Below, piece by piece: positions 43,043-52,527 of a stretch of 64,000 nt of DNA. Within the stretch, counting starts at the first letter, position 1; the number at the start of each line of letters is the position of its first letter. The stretch is from an uncultured Collinsella sp. (GTDB lineage Bacteria; Actinomycetota; Coriobacteriia; Coriobacteriales; Coriobacteriaceae). Made by a program: the position numbers and the translations under genes. The stretch spans positions 1 to 64,000 of the forward strand of contig CAUGJE010000003.1 of NCBI GenBank assembly GCA_959599915.1. The letters run 5' to 3'. Under the pieces are notes generated by a model, which had not been told where the DNA came from, searched no databases, and saw nothing but the letters and a program-made list of their open reading frames with translations.

Positions 43043-45538
43043 ATGAACGATTCCGCTCTCAAGAACTTCTGCACGTGGGCCCGCGTGGAACTTATTAACG
43101 GCGTGGAGGCGCAGATGGTGCGCTACGGCATCACTGAGCCTACGCTCGCGCCCGCTGGGTCCGAGACCGTCAACGGCCAGCCTCTGAGTCCGCTCGAAGT
43201 TGAGCAGCGCGACGAGCTGCTGCGCCTACAGGCCGCAGAGGGGCACGACGCCCTGCGCGACCGTGCGGCCTACACCTGGTTCAACCGCATCGTGGCCATT
43301 CGCTTCATGGACGCACGCGGATGGCTTCCCGGCCGTATGCGCATGCTGAGCCGCGCGGACGGCAGCCATGGCAGCGAGGCCGTGGAGAACGCACTGGACG
43401 TGGAGATGGCGACGGCCGATACCGATCGCATAGCCGAGCTCAAGATGGCGGGCTTGGATGAACCGCTGTGGCGCTATCTTTTTGTGGCTCAGTGCGAGGA
43501 ACTTGCCGATTGCCTGCCAGGCGTCTTTGAACGCGTGGGCGGTGCCATGGAGCTGCTGTTGCCCCAGGGCCTCATGATGGCCGACGGCGTAGTGGGCAAG
43601 CTCAACGCCGTTATCACTGACGAGCGCTGGCGCGAGGGCGTGACCGTTCTGGGCTGGATGTATCAGTACTACAACGCTGACGTAAAAGACGAGTTCTTCA
43701 AGTCAAAGCGCAAGGCAGCGGCGGCGGACATCGCGCCCGCCACGCAGCTCTTCACCCCTGAGTGGATTGTGCGCTATATGGTCGAGAACTCGCTCGGCCG
43801 TCTGTGGATGCTCAATAACCCGGGGAGTTCGCTGCGCGAGTGCATGGATTATTACATCGAGCCCGATGCTGAGCACGAGGACTTCATACGCATCTCGAGC
43901 CCCGAGGAGATAACTCTCTGTGACCCCGCATGCGGCTCGGGCCATATCCTGGTCTATGCGTTCGAATTGCTCTTCCATATGTACGAGGAGCGCGGCTATC
44001 GTGAGCGCGAAATTCCCGAGCTTATTCTTACTAAAAACCTTGCGGGCATGGAAATCGATCCCCGCGCGGCGCAGATCGCGGAGCTGGCGCTTGCCATGTG
44101 CGCCCGCGAGCACGATCGTCGCTTCTTTAGGCGTGGCGTTGGCGCCGACGTTACCGTGCTCTCGAGCATTCCGCTGGGGGAGGACGAGCTGCCGGGTAAC
44201 AAGAAGCTCGCCGAGGAGTTGAGTCATTTGGGCGAGATTGGCTCGCTGCTCAATCCTTCAGAGGCCGAGATTGACGAGCTCAAAGCTGCCGCCGCGAGCT
44301 GTTCCGACGACCTTTTTGCCTCTGCGACCAAAACTAAGCTCGAAGGCGCCGCCGCCATCTGCGAGAAGCTGTCCCGTCGTTTTACCTGCACCGTGGCTAA
44401 TCCTCCGTATATGGGCAGCAGCAGCTTTAACCCCTTCATGAGCAAATGGGTCAAGAAGAACTACTCTGACGTGAAGAGCGACCTGTTCTCTTCGTTCATC
44501 GTGCGCATTATGGACTTTGCCAACGAGCACGGCGAAGTTGGAATGATGACTCCGTTCGTTTGGATGTTCATCGGTAGCTACGAGAAGCTTCGAAATAGGC
44601 TTATCGATGACAAGACCCTAACCACGCTCATTCAGCTCGAGTATTCTGGCTTTGCAGGGGCAACCGTGCCTATCTGCACATTTACCTATCACAATTCGCA
44701 TATCGATGGCTATAAGGGCGGATACGTTCGTCTTGCCGATTTTACTGGTCCCACGGTTCAGGCTCCCAAGGCGCTGGAGGCCATCCAAAACCCCGACTGC
44801 GGCTGGTTCTACCGCCGCGACGCCGAAACCTTCAAGAAGATCCCCGGCACTCCCATAGCCTACTGGCTTGGACAAGGGGCGCGTCTTTCGTTCAAGGAAG
44901 GAACGCCATTGTCTGTGATCAGCTCACTAGCGCAGGGGCTAAAGTGCGGCGATACCGATCTTTTCGTTCGATGCTGGTTCGAGTGTTCGAATCGGGACGT
45001 CCTAGGCGTTACGGGAGATCCATCTCGAGCGAAGTGGCACTTTATGCTTGATGGGGGCGACTACAGAAAGTGGTCAGGAAATCAGATAGATGTTGTTAAT
45101 TGGCTGGATGATGGGCATGAGATTAAGACTAATAGGGACAAAAATGGAAAAGCAAAAGCCCGTGTCCAAAATGAACGTTTTTACCATAAAAACGGCGTGT
45201 TAACCTGGTCAGCGCTTACAAGTGGTCCGATTAGTGTTCGAAATTGTTCGGACAATTCTATTTGTGGCGGAGCGGGCTATTACATTGTTCCGGTTAAGCA
45301 GGAAGACAGGCTATTCATTCTTGGCCTGCTTAATAGCTCTACAGCGCAATATATTAAGCTGGCGTTGAGCCAGACTTTTAATAATGAAGTTGGAGACCTT
45401 AAACGCATCCCTGTCCACGGGATAGATTCTTCTAATGAGGAAGTTTTGAAATTGGTTCAGGAATCACTCCATGCATCCGAACTTGACTGGGACTCGTTTG
45501 AAACCTCCTGGGATTTCAAACGCAACCCCTTGGTTTAG
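43043..45538 (+). CDS. pglX: BREX adenine methyltransferase PglX, N-terminal half
   Basis: An 831-residue protein carrying the methyltransferase and specificity parts of PglX (BrxX): LFTPEWIVRYMVENSLGRLW, SAM motif I DPACGSG (294-300), catalytic motif IV NPPY (453-456). It transfers a methyl group to adenine N6 in the BREX recognition sequence, marking self DNA. It ends at SFETSWDFKRNPLV, exactly where full-length type 1 PglX (about 1150-1220 residues) continues; the remaining part is encoded at 46412-47380. GAAAGG precedes ATG 43043. From about 44900 the codon use is AT-rich, consistent with an exchanged target-recognition region. Confidence 0.92.
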   Translation: MNDSALKNFCTWARVELINGVEAQMVRYGITEPTLAPAGSETVNGQPLSPLEVEQRDELLRLQAAEGHDALRDRAAYTWFNRIVAIRFMDARGWLPGRMRMLSRADGSHGSEAVENALDVEMATADTDRIAELKMAGLDEPLWRYLFVAQCEELADCLPGVFERVGGAMELLLPQGLMMADGVVGKLNAVITDERWREGVTVLGWMYQYYNADVKDEFFKSKRKAAAADIAPATQLFTPEWIVRYMVENSLGRLWMLNNPGSSLRECMDYYIEPDAEHEDFIRISSPEEITLCDPACGSGHILVYAFELLFHMYEERGYREREIPELILTKNLAGMEIDPRAAQIAELALAMCAREHDRRFFRRGVGADVTVLSSIPLGEDELPGNKKLAEELSHLGEIGSLLNPSEAEIDELKAAAASCSDDLFASATKTKLEGAAAICEKLSRRFTCTVANPPYMGSSSFNPFMSKWVKKNYSDVKSDLFSSFIVRIMDFANEHGEVGMMTPFVWMFIGSYEKLRNRLIDDKTLTTLIQLEYSGFAGATVPICTFTYHNSHIDGYKGGYVRLADFTGPTVQAPKALEAIQNPDCGWFYRRDAETFKKIPGTPIAYWLGQGARLSFKEGTPLSVISSLAQGLKCGDTDLFVRCWFECSNRDVLGVTGDPSRAKWHFMLDGGDYRKWSGNQIDVVNWLDDGHEIKTNRDKNGKAKARVQNERFYHKNGVLTWSALTSGPISVRNCSDNSICGGAGYYIVPVKQEDRLFILGLLNSSTAQYIKLALSQTFNNEVGDLKRIPVHGIDSSNEEVLKLVQESLHASELDWDSFETSWDFKRNPLV

Positions 45539-45547
45539 GTGAGATTC

Positions 45548-46147
45548 ATGTTCGAAACAGTATCAGCAAATAAGGTTGTGTTTGTTGAATCTAATCCTGC
45601 ATGGGTTAAATGCGGTCTATCTCAGAAGTCACTGGGCCCTGTGCTTGCCCCGCTTCTTAGGTTCTTCGTTGTCGAAACCCCAGCTCCGGGGCTGTCTAGC
45701 AGAAGCATCCCGGTATCTGAATACGGGTGGGATACTCCCTGGAGAAAACCCCAATATTTGAATAAAAAACTTAAGGCAGCAAGCTCAAACAAATCTTTAT
45801 ATTGGTCCGCTGCAACCATTGGCGATATGGAACAGGCTTTGCGGAGCGCTGATTTGTTTGATTGCGGTGACATTGTGTCAAAGCCCTTTGAGTCTGCGGT
45901 CTTTTATGACGCTAAAAGTAATCAAACGCTCAGCTTGTTTTATCACTTAAGAAATGGATTTGCTCACGGTAGATTCTGCGCGTTTAAGGCAAAAGGCGAT
46001 ATATGGTTCGCAATCGAAGATGTTGCAGGTAAACGAGGGAACGATCCGGCGACTGATGTTAGAAGACTTACGGCAAGAATTCTGATTAAGAATTCGACAT
46101 TATGTAAATGGATGAAGTTGATAAAGGCTGGGCCTAGTATCTGCTGA
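45548..46147 (+). CDS. HEPN-domain protein lying between the two pglX halves
   Basis: A 199-residue protein. The segment LFYHLRNGFAHGRF (about 137-150) carries the HEPN ribonuclease motif R-N-x-x-x-H, followed by IWFAIEDV and LTARILIKNSTLCKWMKLI, as in the pEK499_p136-type HEPN family by my recollection. HEPN proteins are commonly RNases in abortive-infection and toxin systems. Its AGGTGAG ribosome binding site overlaps the pglX stop codon, so translation is probably coupled; a GTG at 45539 is a less likely start. It is AT-rich, unlike the surrounding pglZ and brxL, indicating separate acquisition. No partner nucleotidyltransferase (MNT) gene is adjacent. Confidence 0.72.
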   Translation: MFETVSANKVVFVESNPAWVKCGLSQKSLGPVLAPLLRFFVVETPAPGLSSRSIPVSEYGWDTPWRKPQYLNKKLKAASSNKSLYWSAATIGDMEQALRSADLFDCGDIVSKPFESAVFYDAKSNQTLSLFYHLRNGFAHGRFCAFKAKGDIWFAIEDVAGKRGNDPATDVRRLTARILIKNSTLCKWMKLIKAGPSIC

Positions 46148-46411
46148 TGGGCTTCAGCCCGCGTTGGGTGATGGACTGGCTATGAGTAACGAGTTGAGAA
46201 ATGACATTGAGCGTGTCTTCTGCGCGCCTGACGCAGCTTGCAATATTTAACTTGCGATTTCGTTGAAACCCTGGCGCGTTTCCTACAAATGCTCGATGCA
46301 GCGAGCGAATTTTCCAGAGTCGATGGGTAATGCCGAGATGACCTTACATCCCTTCGCTTCTAGCTTATTTCCCTCCTTGACGAATCATCAACAATGAAAG
46401 GACGGCCCACC
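46148..46411 (+). other. Non-coding remnant between HEPN gene and pglX C-terminal half
   Basis: No intact gene. A 22-codon ORF at 46182-46250 (MSNELRNDIERVFCAPDAA...) and, in another frame at about 46240-46330, a protein-like stretch (LTCDFVETLARFLQMLDAASEFSRVDG) suggest a decayed small gene. The last bases contain the GAAAGGA site of the next gene. Confidence 0.45.
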
Positions 46412-47380
46412 ATGGCCACTTTACTTCAAGATAAATACGAGGCCCGCAAGGCCGAGGTTAATGCTCGCTTTGAGCGGCTTCGCGCTAATGAGGAAGAGCT
46501 CAACCGAATCTTTGCCAAGATCTACAACATGGAGGGCGAGGTGCCCATCGAGGTTGAGGATAAGTACGTCTCGGTGGCGCGCATCTTCGATACCGCCGAT
46601 GAGATTCCCGAGAGCTATAAGGGCAACAAGTACGTGCGCACCAAGCGCGACGAGATCACCTCGCTCATAAGCTATGCCGTGGGCTGCATGTTTGGCCGCT
46701 ATTCGCTGGATGTGGACGGGCTGGTCCTGGCCGATCAGGGCGCCACGGTCGACGACTATCTGGCTAAGATGCCCGATCCCGCGCACGTGACCTTTATGCC
46801 CGATAGCGACAACGCGCTGCCCATTACCGATGACGAGTACTTTGACGATGACATCGTGCGCTACTTTATCGACTTTGTGCGCACCGTGTACGGCGAGGAG
46901 ACGCTTGAGCAGAACCTGGCCTTTATTGCCGAGGCACTCGGCGGCAAGGGTACCTCGCGCGAGGTGATTCGTGCCTATTTCCTAAAGGATTTCTTTAAGG
47001 ACCACTGTCAGACCTATAAGAAGCGCCCCATCTACTGGCTGTTCGACAGTGGCAAGAAGAATGGCTTCAAGTGCCTTGTTTACATGCATCGCTATCAGCC
47101 CGACCTGTTGGCTCGCATCCGCACCGACTATGTGCATGAGCAGCAGGAGCGCTACCGTGCCCAGATCGGCTATGCCAACGATGCCCTTGCCAGTGCCGAG
47201 CGCGGCGAGCGCGTGCGTTTGGATAAGCGCGTCAAAAAGCTCAACGACCAGCTCAAAGAGACCATTGTCTATGAAGAGAAACTGCACCACTTGGCAGACC
47301 AGATGATCAAGATCGACCTGGATGACGGCGTCAAGGTCAACTACGCCAAGTTTCAGGATGTGCTGGCAAAGATTAAGTAA
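46412..47380 (+). CDS. pglX: PglX C-terminal half as a separate protein
   Basis: A 322-residue protein that matches the C-terminus of type 1 PglX: ARKAEVNARFERLRANEEELNRIFAKIY, SLISYAVGCMFGRYSLD, ITDDEYFDDDIVRYFIDFVRTVYGEETLEQNLAFIAEALGGKG, KKRPIYWLFDSGKKNGFKCLVYMHRY and HHLADQMIKIDLDDGVKVNYAKFQDVLAKIK. It lacks any methyltransferase motif. ATG 46412 has GAAAGGA 8 bases upstream, so it is equipped for independent translation. With the 831-residue half it totals about 1153 residues, a normal PglX length. The halves could assemble into one enzyme. Confidence 0.88.
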   Translation: MATLLQDKYEARKAEVNARFERLRANEEELNRIFAKIYNMEGEVPIEVEDKYVSVARIFDTADEIPESYKGNKYVRTKRDEITSLISYAVGCMFGRYSLDVDGLVLADQGATVDDYLAKMPDPAHVTFMPDSDNALPITDDEYFDDDIVRYFIDFVRTVYGEETLEQNLAFIAEALGGKGTSREVIRAYFLKDFFKDHCQTYKKRPIYWLFDSGKKNGFKCLVYMHRYQPDLLARIRTDYVHEQQERYRAQIGYANDALASAERGERVRLDKRVKKLNDQLKETIVYEEKLHHLADQMIKIDLDDGVKVNYAKFQDVLAKIK

Positions 47381-47403
47381 CTGCAAATACGGTAAGGATA
47401 TTC

Positions 47404-50112
47404 ATGCCCAAGATCGATGTAGAAGAACAGCTCAAGCTGCGTTTTTTGCAGCCGTTGCCCGCATGTATGCTGCGCCGTGTGGTGATTTGGCACGATGCGG
47501 ACGGCGAGTTTGCTCCTGAGTTTGAGCGATTGGCTGCCGAGGGTTTCGACGGCGCGGGGGCCGATGACGGCGTTATGCCCGCTCACGGTGACTTTGAGCG
47601 CCCAGTGCGCTTTGTTGAGGCCTGCGAGGGCCACATGTTTGCCGTTAAGAAGCTCATCAACCGCGATGACCTTGCGAGCGATATCTTGCTGTATCGCCGT
47701 TGCCCGCGCGGCAGGCTTGAGGGTGATTGGCTTGCCGATGTTGAGCTGTATGCAGATCAGTTCCAGGCTGACTATCTTTCGCTTTTGGCCGATCAGCTGG
47801 GCATCGAGAATATCGACGCCGTGCGCGAGAGCCTGCGCGAGCACAAGACGTTCTTTGATGCCAAGACCCGTTGCGCTAAGTTTGCCGCGTGTGTTCCGCA
47901 TGCCTCGGGCGCATCCGATATCGAACTCGGCACCCTTACGGTGATTTTTGGCGGTAAAGAGCTTGGCGACGCGCGCCCCGCGTTTGTGCTGCGCGGCTGT
48001 ATGACCACGCTGCTGCACGAGGGCCCCGAAGCGCTGGCCGAGTTGGTGGACAAGTACTGCGTGCGCGATGTCCTCTCTGCCTTCATTGTACGTTGCTATG
48101 GGTTTGAGGGGCCGCTGTATGAGCGTGATTCGCTGCTTGCGCTGGCATCCCATATGCTCATCACGGCGTCATCCACCGCGCTTCCCGAGGGAGCGCTCAA
48201 GGGACTCGAAAGCTATGTGGCTCCCGCCTACGGACCCTATTGCCTTGAGGCAGTGCGTACGTGGGACCAGACTGCTGATGCTCAGGCGTCGAGCGAGGAT
48301 TTATTTGAGATCTGCCGTTTGGTGGAGGATGCTCGCGGGCTCTTTGCGCGGTTTGAGGCTCTGCCGATCGATGTGCTAGCCTCGCTTGATGTGTTCCCGT
48401 GCGTCAATGAGGCCGTGCTCTCGCAGCTGTTCAGCTCGTTTGCTCAGGGTGCGGACCGTGTTGAGGACGCGCGCACTTTTGCGTCGCGTCGCTGCGACCT
48501 GAGCTGGTACCGCCGTGTCAAGAGCTACTTTGACCTGCTTGTCGCTGTGGCCGATATGTGTGCGTTTAGGCAGGCGCATGCGGGCGGGTTCCATCTGGCG
48601 CAGCCCCAGCAGGTGTGGGATGCCTACACGTCCGATTGGTATGCCATGGACGCTGCCTATCGCCATGTGTGCACCGCGTATCTGCGGGCGCGTTCCGTCG
48701 AGTGCGATGTGCTCGAGGAGCCTGCCCGAGCTGTGGTGGACTGGGCGGAGAATCTTTACAGTAACTGGTTCTTGGCCGATGCCAATGCCTGCTGGACATC
48801 GGCTGCGCAAGGGGAGTGGGCCGATTGCGGCTACATCGAGGGTCCCGAACGGCAGGATGAGTTCTACTGGCACGTGCTGCCCACCTTTGTGGGCTCTGCC
48901 AAAACGACGATCGTCATCGTGAGCGATGCGCTGCGCTATGAGGTTGGCCGCGATGTTGCGACGCTGCTCGAGCGCGAGCGCGGCGGCAACGTCAAGGTCT
49001 CTAGCATGCAGGCGGTCTTTCCCTCCATTACCGAGGTGGGTATGCCCGCGCTGATGCCGCACCAAGCGCTTAAACTTGCAGCGGATGGCTCGTTTGTGCT
49101 GGCTGACGGCATGCCCACTGCGACGACTCCGCAGCGCGAGGCCGTGCTTACCCACGTTGAGCCCACGGCCCGCGCTTTGCGCTCGAGCACATACCTCAAC
49201 ATGGCAGGAACCGAGCGCAAGGCGCTGCTCAAAGACTCCAAGCTCGTTTATCTCTACCACAACAAGATCGATGCCACGGGCGAGAAGGCCGCTACGCAGG
49301 ATGACGTTTTCGATGCCTGCGCGGATACCGTGGAGGAACTTGCCGCGTTGGCGCGGCGCGTGTGCACCGACGCCCCGGGCGCGCGTGTTGTTATAACGGC
49401 GGATCACGGCTTTATCTACACACGTCGGGAGCTCAACGAGTGCCAGATGCTCGGCAAGCCAGACCTTCCCTTCCTTGACGCTCCCGTCATGCACGGCAAG
49501 CGTCATCTTGTGGTGCCCAACGAGGCCGTGGCTAGGCTTTCGGACGAGGCACGCGGGGTGTTTGTTAATGTTGACATGGGACGTTTGGGTGCCGGCTTTG
49601 AGGGGTTTGCCCCGCGCGAGAACGTGCACTTTAAGCGTCCCGGCGGCACTAACAACTACGTACACGGCGGCATGAGCCTGCAGGAGCTTTGCGTGCCCGT
49701 TATCGGATTTTGGCGTGCGCGCTCGGGTTCCAAGGACTTTGTCGATACGCGCGCGGCGACGCTGCGCGTACTGAGTGAGGGGCGTCGAGTGACCAACTCG
49801 CTCTTCTCGGTCAACTTGATCCAGGAAGAACCCGCCCAAGGCAAGGTCTTGCCGTGCGAGTACGAGCTGGTGTTTACCGATGCAAGCGGCAACGAGGTGA
49901 GCGATACGGTTAAGGCGCATGCCAACAAGACTTCTGTTAACTCGCAGGAGCGCGTTGTGCATGCCAAGTTTGCGTTGCGTGCGGCGGATGGATTCTCGGC
50001 CAAGGGTCCGTACTATCTGGTCTGCCGTGAGCGCGAGACGGGCAAGATCGTTTGGCGCGAGACGTACACCATCGCTGTTTCGTTTGCCCCTGTTGCTGAC
50101 TTTGGTTTTTAG
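47404..50112 (+). CDS. pglZ: BREX protein PglZ
   Basis: A 902-residue protein of the alkaline phosphatase superfamily, a hallmark of BREX. The metal/nucleophile region is VIVSDALRYEVGRDVATLL (Asp about 508), and the second metal site is VITADHGFIYTRREL (Asp-His about 667-668). A long helical N-terminal part precedes the core and a beta-rich C-terminus follows. The enzyme probably hydrolyses phosphodiester or phosphate bonds within the BREX complex; its substrate is unresolved. TAAGGA precedes the ATG. It lies 23 bases after the pglX C-terminal half. Confidence 0.95.
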   Translation: MPKIDVEEQLKLRFLQPLPACMLRRVVIWHDADGEFAPEFERLAAEGFDGAGADDGVMPAHGDFERPVRFVEACEGHMFAVKKLINRDDLASDILLYRRCPRGRLEGDWLADVELYADQFQADYLSLLADQLGIENIDAVRESLREHKTFFDAKTRCAKFAACVPHASGASDIELGTLTVIFGGKELGDARPAFVLRGCMTTLLHEGPEALAELVDKYCVRDVLSAFIVRCYGFEGPLYERDSLLALASHMLITASSTALPEGALKGLESYVAPAYGPYCLEAVRTWDQTADAQASSEDLFEICRLVEDARGLFARFEALPIDVLASLDVFPCVNEAVLSQLFSSFAQGADRVEDARTFASRRCDLSWYRRVKSYFDLLVAVADMCAFRQAHAGGFHLAQPQQVWDAYTSDWYAMDAAYRHVCTAYLRARSVECDVLEEPARAVVDWAENLYSNWFLADANACWTSAAQGEWADCGYIEGPERQDEFYWHVLPTFVGSAKTTIVIVSDALRYEVGRDVATLLERERGGNVKVSSMQAVFPSITEVGMPALMPHQALKLAADGSFVLADGMPTATTPQREAVLTHVEPTARALRSSTYLNMAGTERKALLKDSKLVYLYHNKIDATGEKAATQDDVFDACADTVEELAALARRVCTDAPGARVVITADHGFIYTRRELNECQMLGKPDLPFLDAPVMHGKRHLVVPNEAVARLSDEARGVFVNVDMGRLGAGFEGFAPRENVHFKRPGGTNNYVHGGMSLQELCVPVIGFWRARSGSKDFVDTRAATLRVLSEGRRVTNSLFSVNLIQEEPAQGKVLPCEYELVFTDASGNEVSDTVKAHANKTSVNSQERVVHAKFALRAADGFSAKGPYYLVCRERETGKIVWRETYTIAVSFAPVADFGF

Positions 50113-50123
50113 GAGTGTGCCCT

Positions 50124-52454
50124 ATGTTTGATAGTCACGACGACGATCTGTGGGAAGTTCCCTCGATTGATGTGAATGTGCCGGTGGAGGCTGTGCCCGC
50201 GGTGGAGGCTGTGCCTGTCCCAGAGGCCGTGGCTGCTGCGCCCGTCGAGGCTGTGGCGCCTGCCGAGGACGAGCCCTCGACCGATGACTATGTCCAGGCC
50301 GTGGCCGAGGCTCCCGAGGACAACGGTTACGACATGGATGGACTGGACGGCAAGCTGCTCGAGCACTTTGGTGGCAAAATCGTGCGCAAGGACCTCACGG
50401 CCCTTATGAAGCGTGGTGCCAACGTGCCCACCTTTGTGCTGGAGTACCTGCTGGGCATGTACTGCTCAACCGATGACGAGGACGCCGTGGCGGAGGGCCT
50501 GGAGCGCATCCGCAAGATCCTCACCGATAACTACGTGCGTCCCGACGAGTCCGAGCGCATCAAGTCCAAGATTCGCGAGCTGGGTCGCTTTACCATTATC
50601 GATAAGGTGACGGCCAAGCTCGACGAATACAAAGACATCTACGTGGCGTCGTTTGCCAATCTGACTATTGAGCCGTTTGTGATGCCGGCCGAGTACGTGC
50701 GTGACTATTCCAAGATTCTCCAGGGTGGTATTTGGTGCATTATGAGCATCGAGTACCGTCATCCCATGGAAGAGGAAGACGAGTTTGGCATGGAGGTCTT
50801 TGGCGACGATGCGCCGCGCCGCTCCAAGGCCAAGCGCAAAAAGCGCGGGCCCGAGGACTCTCCGTTTAGCGTGGCGTCGCTCACGCCTATCCAGATGCCC
50901 AACCTGGACCTGGAGGCCATGATCGACGAGCGCCAGTATTTCTCGCGCGACGAGTGGCTCAACATGCTGCTGCGCTCTGCCGGCTATGAGCCCAGCGAGC
51001 TTTCGGAGAAGGAGCGCCTGCACTTTATCGAGCGTATGGTGCCGCTGATCGAGCGCAACTACAACCTGTGCGAGCTTGGCCCCCGTGGCACCGGCAAGAG
51101 CCATATCTACAAAGAGGTTTCGCCCTACGCCATCTTGCTTTCGGGCGGGCAGACCACCACGGCCAACCTGTTCGGCCGTATGAACTCCATGCGCGCCGAT
51201 CGCGTGGGCCTGGTGGGCCATTGGGATTGCGTGACGTTTGACGAGGTCGCCGGCATGCGCTTTAAGGACACCAACGCCGTGCAGATCATGAAGGACTATA
51301 TGGCGAGTGGCAGCTATGCGCGTGGCCGCGACCAGATCAATGCCGATGCCTCCATGGTCTTTGAGGGCAACATCAACGACACCGTGCAAAACGTTCTTAA
51401 GACCACGCACCTGTTTGACCCGTTCCCGCCGGAGTTTAACAACGATTCGGCCTTCTTCGACCGTATCCACTATTACCTGCCGGGCTGGGAGATTCCCAAG
51501 ATGCGCTCGAGCCTGCTGACCGGGCATTACGGCTTGATCACCGACTGCCTGTCGGAGTTTTGCAAGGAGATGCGCCGCAAGGACTTTACGCATCATATCG
51601 ACCGTTATTTCCGCTTTAACAGCGACTTTAACAAGCGTGACGAGATTGCCGTGCGCAAGTCCTTTAGCGGCCTCGCCAAGCTGCTGTTCCCCGACGAGGC
51701 TATGGACAAGGACGACGTTCGTTGGCTGCTGGACTACGCCATCGAGGGCCGTCGCCGCGTAAAGGAGCAGCTCAAGATTATGGCGGGCGTCGAGTTTATC
51801 GACGTCAACCTGGGCTATATGGATGCCGACAACCCGCAGGACGTGCATGTGGTACGCGTGCCCGAGCAGAGCGAGGACACGCTGATTCCCGACGGGCCGC
51901 TGCTGTCCGGTCACGTGTTTGGCGTGGGCAGGTCGCAGGGCGGCGAGGTTGCCGTGTACAAGCTGGAGAACAAGGCCGTTGCCGGCGAGTGCAAGTTTAA
52001 GCACGAGGGCGTGGCCTTTAACAAGCCGGTGCGCGATACGCTGGAGGCCGCGTTCGACAACTTTGTGAACCTGGCGAACCGTGTGGCGCCGGGCATGCAC
52101 ATTGGCTCCAAGGATTATCTACTGTTCTATAACGACCTGCAGAGCAAGGGCCTGTCCGAGGAAGTTTCGCTTGCCGAGTTTGTGGGCCTGTGCTCCGCGG
52201 CGTGCAACCGCCCAGTGATGCCTGCGCTGGCGGTTCCGGGAATCTTGCGCATGTCGGGCTCTATGGATGAGATCCGCGGGCTCGAGGACATCATGCGCGT
52301 GGCCAAAAACGCCGGCGCCAAGCGCGTGATATTGCCGCTGAGCGCCATCGCGGGCCTGCAGAGCGTGTCGTCCGAGATTATCTCGGGACTGAGCCCGGTG
52401 TTCTACATGGATGGCGACCCGGTCGACGCCGCGAAGAAGGCGCTGGATCTGTAG
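50124..52454 (+). CDS. brxL: BREX Lon-like AAA+ protein BrxL
   Basis: A 776-residue protein with an N-terminal acidic Val/Pro/Ala-rich tail (about 1-50) that is probably disordered, an AAA+ domain with Walker A GPRGTGKS (319-326), Walker B-like VTFDEVAGMRF, and a C-terminal Lon-like domain (about 580-776). In the Lon domain the usual GGLKEK Lys region reads IRGLEDIM, so protease activity is doubtful; reported BrxL proteins act as DNA-binding AAA+ machines. ATG 50124 has AGGAG 8 bases upstream; GTG 50115 overlaps that site. Last canonical gene of type 1 BREX. Confidence 0.93.
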   Translation: MFDSHDDDLWEVPSIDVNVPVEAVPAVEAVPVPEAVAAAPVEAVAPAEDEPSTDDYVQAVAEAPEDNGYDMDGLDGKLLEHFGGKIVRKDLTALMKRGANVPTFVLEYLLGMYCSTDDEDAVAEGLERIRKILTDNYVRPDESERIKSKIRELGRFTIIDKVTAKLDEYKDIYVASFANLTIEPFVMPAEYVRDYSKILQGGIWCIMSIEYRHPMEEEDEFGMEVFGDDAPRRSKAKRKKRGPEDSPFSVASLTPIQMPNLDLEAMIDERQYFSRDEWLNMLLRSAGYEPSELSEKERLHFIERMVPLIERNYNLCELGPRGTGKSHIYKEVSPYAILLSGGQTTTANLFGRMNSMRADRVGLVGHWDCVTFDEVAGMRFKDTNAVQIMKDYMASGSYARGRDQINADASMVFEGNINDTVQNVLKTTHLFDPFPPEFNNDSAFFDRIHYYLPGWEIPKMRSSLLTGHYGLITDCLSEFCKEMRRKDFTHHIDRYFRFNSDFNKRDEIAVRKSFSGLAKLLFPDEAMDKDDVRWLLDYAIEGRRRVKEQLKIMAGVEFIDVNLGYMDADNPQDVHVVRVPEQSEDTLIPDGPLLSGHVFGVGRSQGGEVAVYKLENKAVAGECKFKHEGVAFNKPVRDTLEAAFDNFVNLANRVAPGMHIGSKDYLLFYNDLQSKGLSEEVSLAEFVGLCSAACNRPVMPALAVPGILRMSGSMDEIRGLEDIMRVAKNAGAKRVILPLSAIAGLQSVSSEIISGLSPVFYMDGDPVDAAKKALDL

Positions 52455-52527
52455 GGGTGCGGGCGTGCGGGCTTGCGTACGCGTGGGCCCGCGAGCGTGT
52501 TGGCGTGTTCGGGTAAGGAGGCCTGCC

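Noticed and set aside
48376..52100. Minus-strand frames of 528 and 544 codons opposite pglZ and brxL
   Set aside because: Antisense to recognised BREX genes, with typical shadow-ORF composition.
50124..52454. BrxL as an active Lon protease
   Set aside because: The Lys-containing GGLKEK region of Lon is replaced, and published work on BrxL points to DNA-bound AAA+ action; the protease label was dropped.
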